This document shows, in pieces, positions 8,686-19,137 of a stretch of 19,598 nucleotides of DNA. Below the pieces are notes generated by a model that saw only the letters and a list, made by a program, of their open reading frames with translations, searched no databases and was not told where the DNA came from. This DNA is from Globomyces pollinis-pini (taxonomy: Eukaryota; Chytridiomycota; Chytridiomycetes; Rhizophydiales; Globomycetaceae): assembly GCA_025399215.1 (NCBI GenBank), contig MU621402.1, forward strand, positions 1 through 19,598. Reading direction: 5' to 3'. The position numbers and the translations under genes were made by a program. Every line of letters starts with the position of its first letter. The stretch's first letter is position 1.

Positions 8686-9859
8686 TTGCGGATAGTGAGT
8701 TTTTTTACTGTTTTGAATTTCGACTTTTTTTTTTCTTTTTTTTCGATTGTTGATTTTTTTACAATTTTCGATTGGTTTTATGATACTCTCGGGAGTGAGT
8801 CATTCGGTGCCACACAAACATTCAATCACTGACTCATCTTAAACTGAAGGTGATAGATTAGACTGATGAGACTCATCTCAAACATAATATGATGCTAATA
8901 CTTGTTCAACTATTGATCAATTGTTATAACCTGATCTAAACGTGTCACTATACCCTTCAAACATTGAAATTTTTAAAAAAAAAACCGGATTTTAAATACA
9001 TTGAAATCTTTCATTTTTTGTTTATCAAGTATGAATGGTCTCTATATGTAGACACTTGAGTTGAACTTTCAATTCCGTCATATCTTTAAATTTTCCCACA
9101 GCCATCATACATAATCCATTACTTGACCATTCATATGACTCATTCAAATTCAAAATTCGTTTTAAAATCTCGATTCACAAAGGTATGGAATGATGTGACT
9201 TGATCCATCCTGTTTAAGGTGTGACTCATTCGAGAAAATCTTTCAATGGAAAATGAGTATGTTTTTACAGACTGAGTATTCTTGTACAATGGATGTTATG
9301 CAATGAGTCATGACTCACTACCATATTAATTGCATAATATCAAGCTATGGTGGTGACTCATCAATTTTTACCCAATACTAATATGCATACAATTTTCTAA
9401 TGGCATGATTGAATGCTGACCAATGATGCGTCAAATCGCTTGTATATTTTAATAAATGATGATTCTCAGACACATATTATGAAGTGTGGTATACTTTAGT
9501 CAAAACAATCACCACTACTGTGTACTCTACTATACTCTCCATAGAATTAATTATCTATAATAAGTGATGAAGTATGATTGTCTAGATCACGACCTATTGA
9601 TCTATAATCTCGATCTGAGTATATTCACAAGAATTGATGATCTCCACTACGTTCTGATCAAATTTGTTTGATTTCAATCTGAGAATGTAGATGTTTGAAT
9701 TACATCTGAATGTTGATTACAAAATCAGTTGCTTGACGTGAATGCACGATATGACAAATATTCTCTCAATCATTACATTAATTTTACGATAAATCCAAGG
9801 AAACTGATCAATTTTTAGCAAATAACAATTTTATTCAATGTTTATGTAAAAATCAAACC
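8686..9859. promoter_or_regulatory. Long cyclin upstream region with seven TGA(C/G)TCA sites
   Basis: This 1.17-kb stretch contains no credible gene. TGA(C/G)TCA sites lie at 8796, 8830, 9136, 9222, 9304, 9311 and 9354 (7 bp each, the pair at 9304/9311 abutting). A T-rich tract (8726-8742, minus-strand poly A) lies close to the cyclin start. The far end holds the chitin synthase 3' end, with AATAAA on the minus strand at 9835-9830. The part at 9361-9825 shows nothing I can name. Confidence 0.65.
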
Positions 9860-12800
9860 TTACATTTGACCAGTTAATATCTCATCAATCATTCGATTCA
9901 TCACATCCTTCTTGGGTCTTAAATCCACCCCTAATTTGGCAGATAAATTATCTCTAATTTGTTTCTTGGTAAGTGTCATGAGATCAGCACCAACCAATGA
10001 AAGTTTGATTTCATCATATAACTGTTCATCAGTAATGATAACATTGGTTTGAGATGGAAATGGTCCCGGAATTGGATCGATTCCTGTCCGTGATATCATA
10101 GAATTACGGATAGGTACGTTATCATATGTGGCAACAGAATATTCTGATGGTGGTGGTTTGGAATAACTGGAATATTCGGATGGAGTGGCTCCTCCTTTTC
10201 TAGTAGATTGGTAATCAGATCCAGTCATGACAGAATCAGCTTCCCATAAATCATTCTCTTCAAAATCTCTCCATCGTTTCAAAGGTATTGATTTAGGATC
10301 AAATGGTTCGGTATCGGCTACATACACTGTCTTCTTACCTTCACCAACCACTACACGAGTATTACCCCATGAAAAATCATCGAAATGCCAGAACGAATAA
10401 ACAGGAATGTAGAACGAAATCACAGGTGTTGCTAATAGATAGATAAACATCCAAGCAATATGTTGCCATTCACGTTTAGCAATAAAAATAATGACTTGGA
10501 ATCCATAGATGGATGCCAACATAATAACAGAGATAAGAGGAAATTCTTCACGTGTAAAGGTAGAAGCATAAATTAAATATGCAATATAGACGATCGTAGC
10601 AGGTTGAACAAAAGTAGCAAACAAATCCAACAATACAATGAAACGCATTGAGAAACAACAGAACCCACATAATTGATCCAACAGACATAATTCGAGTAAA
10701 TTATGTACAGTAGAGTTAATCCATCGACGACGTTGTGATAACAATACTGACCATCGATCAGGTGCAACTGTAAAACATCGAGCCTCTCCTGAAAATTTGG
10801 TCTTCATTTGTGGGAAATGTTTAAGTAGTAAGGTTGTCAAATAACGATCTTCACCTAAATGAAGTAAATTCTGTTTGTGTAAAGTATCCACAGTGTTTTC
10901 GGCATATTCTTGAATTAATCCTGGTGCAACCAATACAGGGACGTTTTTGGCCGCTGATCTAATACGATACATAGAGAAACATCCAGGTAAACAGGTAACT
11001 GTTCCAAATAAGGATTCAAACGCTTTAGCAAGATGATGAGAGATGAAATATTCATAAACCTAAATGATTAATATAAAATAAAATATTACTTGAATCATGG
11101 TAACCCAAGAATCTTTCTCATTAGCAATTCGAGTTTCACCACATAATCCCATAACTTTAACATCATGAACCATAATAGAAATCATTCTATTGAGTGATTC
11201 GGGTTCGACTTCAGTATCCGCATCAACCATCAAAATATATTCATAATAACTTGGTGCGACTCCAATGATATTTTTCATTTGATGATACATTTCCAATTCC
11301 ATAGGTGAGAATTCAGCATTGAAATGAACACGGTTCAAGAATCTCATCAAAACCAATTGCGAGTCTCGTTTTCCTCGATTTCCGGGTTTGGCTCTTTCCT
11401 TTGGACTACCACATTTGGCCACAACGATAAATGGTACTGAATGACCACGAATTTCATATAATCCAGAGTAGACTTTACCCATATTGTATTGTTTGTTACC
11501 TTCACCCAACGAATTGAATGCTAATGCTTCAGGATCTTGTGAAGAATCTACACCAAGAATATCCAAGACAATACGAGGTGTAGGTCGATCGTTACCAGAT
11601 CCTATAATCATTCCATCACAAATCACAAATAATAATTTTCTCTTGTCATCATAATTAAATGTCGCCAATGAATCCAAGGTTTTCGATAATGAATCCGCTC
11701 CTTCTGTATAACATGGAACCATAAGAATAACAAACTTATCAGCAGGTTCTGGGAATGCCTTCTTACCAAATTGTAACGCAGCAATGAATTTGATACCAAT
11801 AACAGCCACCAAGATAATGGAAGCACCAAACAATAAAGTATTTGAAATGGCACATTGTGGAGTATTACGACGATCAACAGTTCCAATATAAAATACATTG
11901 TTGATACATTCCAAGTAATTATCATACATAACTGGATTAGTATCACGTAATCGTTTCCATTTCCTAGATTGATCTGTTCCGGAATTACTTGGTCCAAAGA
12001 TTTCTCTCACTTCTGGTGGGAAAACATTATCACCAATGGTACCCATCAACGTAGTATAATACACATTATCAAATACAATCACATAAACCTAATGAAAATG
12101 AATAAATAATTGTTGATTACTTTAGAAGCAGATGATAAATCATACACACTCTTTTCAGACCATCCAACACGACCTTGAGCATATTGGAATAGATTTTCCA
12201 CATATTGTTGTGGTGCACCTTCTGGAGAATTACCACGATGGATTTTAATCCATGCTTGGTTGAGACCTTGAGCATCACGGTTTTGCCATGATAAACCACT
12301 ATCCATATTATCCCAATTTTCAGGTGGTCTTGGAATACCTTTACAGATATTATCCCAACTATCCATACGATAGAAATATCGAGATACATCGGATCCATAT
12401 AATAATGGGAATTGGTAATTATCAATTGCTCCTGGTCCAGAACCACTACCGAAATCTTTTTTATGTTGTTCCATTAATTTATCAGCAAAAATATATCGAC
12501 CATAGACGGAAAAGTATGGTTGTCGACCTGTTCCAACACGATCGAAACTGAGTTTGGTGACTTCATCTTGAGTGAGTACATTAATTGTTGGACAAATGAT
12601 ATATCGCAGTCCAACGACAAGAAAGAGGAAAGCAAAACAGAGTGAATAGATGATAATATTCAAAGCTAATTTTTCACGCCATGCCATTCGGATATCTGGT
12701 CTTTTGAGTCCACAACATACAAGTAAGAAAGATGGAACACAAAATGTTAATAACCAAGTACAATTCACCCAACATTTACGTTTTCGTGTTAATTTTTCTT

Positions 12801-15637
12801 CTTTTTCAATGATTTCATGTTTAGATTCATTTGGTTTGTTCAAATCTCCAGTCTCCACATCCTTATTTCGATTTCTACCACGAGGTGACATGGCTTTAGG
12901 TTCATCTGCAAAAGCATATTCCGACTCCATATTTGAATCCGCTTCAGAGTATTGATCGTCATCTCGATAACCTCCAATACCATTCCAATCCGATGGCGCT
13001 TCAGAAGATAATATAGACATACGATGATTATTTGCCATATCCCCTCCTCCTAAACGTTTCATGGATACTTCTAACCATTTCCATCGAGTGACTGACAAAA
13101 ATAATGTGGTTGCACCTAGTGCTACTTCTCTTGCAGGCCACCATTGAGAAGTTATGAATTGTTTGACTTGTTCCATTGCAGACACCCCTGATCGAGATGC
13201 ACCTAAAGTAGCCAACAGTGGACTGTACTTGATCATAAAATCATCATAAGTGATCCCAGTAGTTGTATCCACATCACAAAGACTTTTGAAATCCACCAAT
13301 TCCTTGATATTGAGTAATTGTAATTGAGTATTGACAAATGTATTGTCAAAACTACCATTATAGGAAGCATTAGGCGCAATACAATAAATAAACCATTGTC
13401 GAGTCTCTTTGATTGAAGTAATAAGTTCTTGGGTGGATGCTTGTGCAGATTCTACAGAAGTGGATTCGGTTGCTCCTGCTGGACCACTCACCGAACTCTT
13501 TCGATGTTTCACTGATGGTCTACGTAAAGGAACTTGAGCAATTTTTGAAACAGATTTACGTCCTTTGACTAAAAAATTAATAATAATTATAAATACCAGA
13601 TTTAACGGTTTGTAAACCATTCTTTTGAGAAAACAAGTTAGAGATAAAAGTGCTTTCACCCTTCTCATCATTGGTAGTACCACGAAAGAGGGATACGAAA
13701 TCACTCATCATTGCATTTTCATCCAAAAATGATTCGATATCATAGTCAACTGATGATTGGCCAGTATAATGTCGAACACCGAAAAGCGATTTAGGTGGGG
13801 TTGTAGAAGTGCAATCACTTGAACGTACGAAATGTGGATTAGGTTTCAATGTACTATCCATTAATGCCGAGATTTCTTTAGCAGCTGTGCTTTCGGATGG
13901 AATATCAATAGAAGAGGATTGAGACAGTATTGACCAAATACCAGGTAATTGAGTGGTTCCATCGAGTAAATCAATAGTAGATTGATTATCTTGGAATTTT
14001 GGCAATTTGATATTTAAGCCTTCATCAGCAAAACGATTAGATGGTCGATCGAAATGTTCACTTTGCACATGATGCATTAAATGTTCACCCATATAATTTG
14101 CATAGAAAATATCAATATTGGCATAAGTATTTCCAGCAGGCGCAGTTTGAAACCAAGGATGATCAACAACACCAATAAATGATTCGAATTCATTTTCTTG
14201 TTTACAAAGACGATCATTTATATGTTCAATGATCCAAGTGAATAATAATGAATATAAAGCTTCGGCAAGTGCATTTCTTTGTAATACAGCTCCATCAGCT
14301 TTAAGGAAAAATGAAAATGTATCTCGACCCATTGTCTTTGATCTATATCTAATGCTGTTGGATAAAGAATCGGTAGATACAGACAGTAAATCAGCAATAA
14401 TGTTTAAACAATCCACGTTTTTGACTGCTGCAGCATCTTGAGGTTTATTTTCGTCATCCGTGAAATGTAAGTTTCCTAAATGAAGAATAGCAGCTAATAC
14501 TTTGAAGATTTGACTTTGAATACGTTTTCCAATACCCAAAGATTTCAAATTTTCGCGGAGGGCAATGAATTTAGTACCATCTTCAGTAGTAGGTGTAGCA
14601 TCAGGAGATGCAGGAGTTTTTTTGGTGATTGATTTGGAACGACCAATAGTTAATTTTCTAGAGAGTGTAGAGGAACGACCCAAAGTTTGAGCAGCTACAT
14701 TTGTTCCTTTTATGTATGCAAATTGAGTAGGATCGGTGATATGCAATTCTTGCTTTTCATCATTTGAAGCACCAGCCAATAATTGGTAGAATACATTATA
14801 AGTACGTTCACCATCTTCTAAAGCACCAGCATTAGTTACTCTTGCCTTTTTAAATCCATAATCCAAAAGTTTGACACCCACCATTCTACCTGAACCCGAG
14901 AATTGATATTCAGTGTATCTACCATAGCCAGAAGTGTACTTGGAGGAGCTTGTTTTGTAAGTACCAAAGGATTCTAAGGCGATTTCCATTTTGGAAGCAC
15001 CAGATAAAACCTTTGATTTCTTTTTACCATTTTTCGCGTTTTCGACCAAATGTTTGGTAATGGCTAAACGATTCAATGATTTTCCGGAGCCAGATTGCCC
15101 ACTACAATAAATTAGTATGAATCGAAAAAAAATCCAAATAAGCTTTGTTGGAATGATAAATGAAAGGAAATGTATCAACAAGGAGTAACTATCAAAGAAC
15201 AACAAGTAGTAACAGTCAAAAAAGCATAAATTGGGGAAGTATGGATGTATAGCAGATTTAAGAGTGAATTGATGAATTTGAACGGAGGGTATAATATTTT
15301 AAAAACAAGGAAGGTAAATAGATGTAATAAAAGATAGGATAACGTACAGTAAAAAGAGAGTTTGGTCTTGTTTTTGACGCAACATTTCTTGAAAAGCGTT
15401 TGAGGTGACTTGTAATATGTGAGGAGGTAAAGGAGGAGCATCATCTAATTCTGACGAAGCAGCGTATTGATTATTCAAACCATTATCATTTAAAGCTAAG
15501 ACGAGTAGGGTATTATTTCCAATGTAAGTAGCCGAACGTTGTAAAGTGAGTCTCTCATTGAGGACATGAAGTAAATTATCATCATTTGACTGAGCAAAGT
15601 AAGCAGCTAAATCGTCAGTTTGAGATGCCCAATCCAT
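9860..15637 (-). CDS. Chitin synthase with N-terminal myosin-like motor domain (class V/VII type)
   Basis: The spliced model has exons 15637-15348, 15101-13597, 13568-12121, 12088-11090 and 11059-9860, giving 1813 residues, the usual length for myosin-motor chitin synthases. The enzyme polymerises UDP-GlcNAc into chitin at the plasma membrane, and the motor part aids delivery or tethering. Residues 1-~600 are the motor-like domain, with P-loop GQSGSGKS at 98-105. Next come a linker, two membrane segments near [14 protein letters not shown], and a cytochrome b5-like region around [11 protein letters not shown]. The catalytic region has [32 protein letters not shown] (~1486) and QRRRW (~1523), followed by membrane helices. 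The C-terminus (~1755-1813) is a DEK_C domain. Introns are 246, 28, 32 and 30 nt. Switch II reads VDHPWFQ, so the motor is probably not a normal ATPase. It is divergent from a GPI-protein gene. Confidence 0.93.
15102..15347 (-). other. Exceptional 246-nt intron inside the chitin synthase P-loop region
   Basis: The donor is GTACGT and the acceptor is TTATTGTAG, with a TACTAAT branch-like element about ten bases upstream. The exon join gives [15 protein letters not shown], which aligns without gaps to myosin-type chitin synthases, so no exon is missing inside. It is about eight times longer than every other intron placed in this window. Confidence 0.75.
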
Positions 15638-15877
15638 GAAGAAGAAATTCCAAGAAACAGAAAGGGTATATTGAGCCGCATCAGCCTCTATGAAAATGAC
15701 AATGGAAGTAGTAGAATAAGCAAACAAATGCTATTATGAGATTATCAACAAATAAATAATAAAGAGTAAGATGAGGAATACTATTTTTTATTATTTTAGT
15801 CTTGTAGATACGTAAAGTGAGAGACAATTGAAACAATTCAAACGCCCTTTACGGTGAGGGTGTTGTTACTTTTACTA

Positions 15878-15918
<41 letters not shown>

Positions 15919-16217
15919 ACTACATGAGTATACTATTGTAGTAGTAGTATTTTGTACAAAAGGATACTCATCAAATGAACTACATCAAATACAAATAACT
16001 TAACTAATAACTAACATACAAACCTTTGTAGTAGTACTATTTATATAAACATTCCATCTCATTCATGTAAGAATTCATAGTAAAAATGTAAGAATTATTC
16101 ATACATTCACGTCTCTAGTTTCAAGTAAAAAAAGTGGCTCAAAAGTCTTGAAGCCAAGTGGCGTCTCCTTATTAATAACCCAAATTCACTTCATTATTAT
16201 TTTATCCCTATAGAATA
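15638..16217. promoter_or_regulatory. Divergent promoter: chitin synthase / GPI protein
   Basis: This 580-bp stretch separates two divergent genes for cell-wall or surface proteins. It contains a (TAC)13 array, inverted (GTA)4 units, and a plus-strand TATATAAA at 16042-16049 that could serve the GPI-protein gene with a leader of roughly 140 nt. A direct repeat of ATGTAAGAATT occurs at about 16066 and 16086. No ORF is called. Confidence 0.5.
15878..15916 (+). repeat. (TAC)13 microsatellite with nearby inverted (GTA)4
   Basis: Thirteen perfect TAC units run from 15878 to 15916. Four GTA units, the reverse complement of the same motif, follow at 15938-15949, so a hairpin could form across the 21-nt gap. 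The repeat is in the divergent promoter and is likely to vary in length between strains. Confidence 0.95.
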
Positions 16218-16697
16218 ATGTTCCCTGTATTACTACTCGTTGCTACTACTTTCGCTCAAGCTCCTCCTGCTTAATGCGCTACTGATTGTGCTTCTTTCAA
16301 CTTAAACACTTGTAAACAAGAAACTACTCCTGCTACTATTAAAGATGTACTTATTAATTGAATTTTAATTTTATAGTGGGAAACTGTATCCGCTAAATTA
16401 GCTGATTGTATTTGTCCTCTCTTAGCTTCTGCTACTACTTGTCAAACTTGTTTAGTCACTAATGCTGCTCAGGATTCAGTATTTTGGTCAAAAATGACTT
16501 CTAGTTGCAGTCAAAAAACTGCTGCTGTTGACATTGCTGCTCTTTGGAATGTTACCATCAAAGCTGCTACCGATTCTACTACTACAACTTTAACAGCTCC
16601 TCCAAAAGCTACTTCTACTCCTAGTTCTGCTGCTCACTCTACTACTTCTATCGTTGGATTGTTCAGCGCTGTGCTCGTTGCAGTTTCCTTATTGTAA
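16218..16697 (+). pseudogene. GPI-anchored cysteine-rich surface protein with in-frame TAA at codon 19
   Basis: Exons 16218-16346 and 16377-16697 join across a 30-nt intron (16347-16376) in phase 0. The frame starts with a signal peptide (MFPVLLLVATTFAQAPPA) and then meets TAA at 16272-16274. Beyond it the same frame stays perfectly coding: CATDCASFNLNTC, then after the intron WETVSAKLADCICPLLAS, TTCQTCL and SVFWSKMTSSCS. That Cys spacing is typical of fungal GPI-anchored surface proteins. A Ser/Thr/Ala-rich stalk and a hydrophobic tail (STTSIVGLFSAVLVAVSLL) provide the GPI signal. Codons are strongly biased to GCT and ACT. One base change from a Gln or Glu codon would explain the stop. The choices are a fresh null allele, a base-call error or read-through. 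Neighbouring genes use TAA as a normal stop, so codon reassignment is unlikely. Confidence 0.65.
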
Positions 16698-17353
16698 GAC
16701 TTAGACTTTTTCCATTCAATATACTCATCCCTCTCGTTCCTTTGTGTTACATTCTTTTTGTTTTTTGTTTCAGTCTTGTTTAAGACCAAGGTTGCAGTGC
16801 TGTTTATAATATTTCTGAACCTTAATCAGTTCGTTGACGAACCCAGAACGTCAATTGAACCCAGGTGCACAATGACACGTTTAGTATGACAAACTTCAAA
16901 TGTCATGCATTCCATGGATAACGATTACTGTGTAATGTATAGTAAATGTTGAATTGATTCAAGTGAAAGTATGAGTAATAGTAAAAGTAATATAAGGATT
17001 CTTACTGTCAGTATAAAATCCACAATTTCACACTGCAGCACATCTGGATAGGTACCAAGACAATATATGTCACTTTCAAGATTCCATACTGACAGTGCAG
17101 TGTACCATTACTGCATAACTTATTGTTCAAAACACACACATCAACCACACAAACACAAACACCAACTAAGAACCTGTCAACCACACAAACACCAGCTCAA
17201 GAAGCTAACCTCACAACATCAAAGTGCTGATTGATAGAGAAGATTCCAACACAAATGAAATCATTCCACGCTCCGTCTCACGCATGATCAGAACCCTTTT
17301 TCTCATTTATCTTTGTACCCTCATGACATGAACTGAACTTTTACTTTTTAAAA
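16698..17353. promoter_or_regulatory. URC4 upstream region: TATA-like box, inverted repeats, A/C-rich leader, uORFs
   Basis: After the GPI-protein stop comes a GTTCGT/ACGAAC palindrome (16829-16842). A TATAAAA at 17012-17018 is a candidate TATA box for URC4. Inverted repeats flank 17004-17103. From about 17130 to 17215 the strand is nearly all A and C, with TCAACCACACAAACAC twice (about 17141 and 17178), like an unstructured 5' leader. Short upstream ORFs follow at 17255-17287 (10 codons) and 17284-17331 (15 codons), overlapping as ATGA. The main ATG is at 17354 in the context AAAAATGTC. Confidence 0.45.
17004..17103. repeat. Imperfect nested inverted repeat (MITE-like or hairpin)
   Basis: ACTGTCAGTAT (17004-17014) pairs with ATACTGACAGT (17086-17096), an 11-bp perfect inverted repeat about 70 bp apart. 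ACACTGCA (17030-17037) also pairs with TGCAGTGT (17096-17103). No clear target-site duplication is visible, so a mobile-element origin is unproven. Confidence 0.45.
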
Positions 17354-18757
17354 ATGTCAAAAACCGTAACTTACTTGCAATCCTTACCATCCGTTCGACA
17401 ACGTGCTAAACTATTGTTAGACAATCCTGACTGTTTACAAAACTTTGATGTAGATTTATCCAAATTACCAGAAGTTGCTGATTTTATTTGTAAATTGGTA
17501 AAAAGAGATTATCAATCTTTGGATGATATCCCTCCTCATTCTCGTTGGAGGCATTTTGAAGCTTCAACCAATAAAACTGTTGTCGATCGTATCTCACCTC
17601 TCTTGTTGATTTGGAAATCTGATCAAGTGGATTTGAAGGAATCCGTTCGAAGGCTTTTAGATTTGTATGTTGTTTTTTATTAAACTATAGGTATTTTGAA
17701 TTTATATGTTAATTCTAGATTTGTTACTTCTGTATTGTTGGATGCTGGTGCTGGTGCTAAATGGGTTTATAGACCTCCATCTGAACCTGGTTTAGTTTAC
17801 AATCGTTCCGAAGGTTTAGGTATTGCATCCTTGGATTTATTCCTAAGTGGTGCATTATCTTCCAATAAAGAAATTCCTCATCAATGTGATGCTAAAGGTT
17901 TATCCGATTTAACTACCGAACAATTGGCATCTGTTTTCCAAGTATCCGAGGAAAATCCATTGGTAGGATTGGAAGGTCGTTGTGCTCTATTGCAACGTTT
18001 GGGAAAAGTAGTGGTGGATCATCCTGAATTCTTTAAAGGTTCAGATGGTAGTTCAAGACCTGGAAATTTACTTGATTATCTTTTATCCCATGAAACAACT
18101 ACCGAAACTAATGGCAAATATCATGTCAACATTGAAACGTTATGGACTGTTGTCATCAAAGGATTTTCTGGAGTTTGGCCCGCTACTCGTACCATCTTTG
18201 AAGGTGTTTCATTAGGTGATGTATGGCCATCAGCAGCCATGACTGCCATATCCAAACTAGATTCCAAACCAACCAAAGATTACCCAGGTTCAGAATCATT
18301 TGTATGTTTCCACAAACTCTCCCAATGGCTTACATACTCTTTAATGGAACCTTTAGCACGCGCCAACATTGTCTTTACTGGTGTGGAGAACATGACTGGA
18401 TTAGCTGAATATCGAAATGGTGGTTTATTTGTCGACATGAATGTGATTACCCTCAAACCACATGTGCTCAATGCTGTTCCTTCTAATACAATCCCACGTT
18501 ACCAAGTCTACGATGATGTCGTCATTGAATGGCGAGCACTTACCGTAGCCTTATTAGACCAAGTCGCAATTCTTGTGCGTAAACAATTAGGAATGACTGA
18601 AATTCAGTTACCACTTGCCAAAGTCCTTGAAGCTGGTAATGTTTTATTGTGGTTATAAATAGGTACTTGGAAAGCTGGACGTGAAATAGCTGCAAAGTTA
18701 CGTCCTGATACAAAAGGACCACCGATTGAAGTCATTTCTGATGGTACTGTCTTTTAA
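17354..18757 (+). CDS. URC4: Uracil catabolism protein 4 (URC4/DUF1688 family)
   Basis: The spliced gene is 440 residues from exons 17354-17664, 17719-18635 and 18663-18757. Family hallmarks run end to end: SVRQRAKLLLDN at the start, HSRWRHFEA, RRLLDLFVTSVLLDAGAGAKW across the first splice, RSEGLGIASLDLFLSGALSS, GLEGRCALLQRLGK, and the C-terminal LEAGTWKAGREIAAKLRP followed by GPPIEVISDGTVF across the second splice. In yeasts URC4 is required to use uracil as nitrogen source by the URC pathway, and its chemistry is not settled. The other URC genes are not in this window. Intron 2 is 27 nt. Intron 1 is 54 nt and looks like two abutting tiny introns. Both splices are fixed by frame and by family sequence, so the model is firm. 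The leader suggests translational control. Confidence 0.92.
17665..17718 (+). other. URC4 intron 1: two abutting GT...AG units of 26 and 28 nt
   Basis: The unit 17665-17690 starts GTATGT and ends CTATAG. The next unit 17691-17718 starts GTATTT and ends TTCTAG. No exon base lies between them. Removing all 54 nt restores LLDLFVTSVLLDAG. Removing only the first leaves a stop (TAA) in frame. Either it is one 54-nt intron or it is two introns spliced in turn through an AG|GT junction. Confidence 0.7.
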
Positions 18758-19137
18758 TTTTTCTAATTGAATCTCAAAAACAAATCCAAATGACTTCAAA
18801 TAGTATATAAATTGATCTCATTCAATATATATTCATATTATCCAAAACCTTTTCCATTTACTCGATGTGAATTGTTATTCAAACACCACAGCCATGAGTT
18901 ATTGATACCACGCAACAATACATCAGAAACTTTTGTAAAGTACTATGAATTGGTGGTACGCTCTCAATCGCATAAGTGTATAATAGCTACTGTTCATTTG
19001 CATGCATCCGCACAATGACGTACATCCGTGACGATCATATTTAAAGTATGCTACCAACTCGAATGCTCAATCATTTCAAGTTTCCAGTTTCCATTCCAAA
19101 ACGGAACTGAATTTGTTTCGAAATTTGAAGAAAATTA
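18758..19137. other. Intergenic region after URC4
   Basis: The downstream region of URC4 is AT-rich with TATATAAATTG near 18803 and TATATATTC near 18828, but no AATAAA directly after the stop. It leads to the next plus-strand gene. The short frames here look random. An upstream exon of the next gene could hide in this region. Confidence 0.3.

Noticed and set aside
11623..12955. Frames antisense to or overlapping the chitin synthase (11623-11997, 12117-12446, 12288-12551, 12650-12955, 14229-14441)
   Set aside because: They are shadows of the chitin synthase exons in other frames, with no start context or domain support.
13577..15205. Chitin synthase split into several genes (motor, N-terminal and catalytic parts)
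   Set aside because: Frames join cleanly by 28-, 32- and 30-nt introns to a single 1813-residue protein of normal class length. The apparent N-terminal extension at 15205-15102 is intron translation.
16272..16274. TAA reassigned as a sense codon in this organism
   Set aside because: The hydrolase, GST, cyclin, C2/TGL, chitin synthase and URC4 frames contain no internal TAA or TAG in the models, and five of the genes end with TAA.
17133..17215. CRISPR-like or satellite array in the A/C-rich stretch
   Set aside because: It contains only two copies of a 16-mer in low-complexity DNA, with no regular spacers, and the context is eukaryotic.
17696..18658. URC4 second frame as a separate gene starting with TTG at 17696
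   Set aside because: The residues before FVTSVLLDAG are intron translation. Splicing 17664 to 17719 gives the family sequence exactly.
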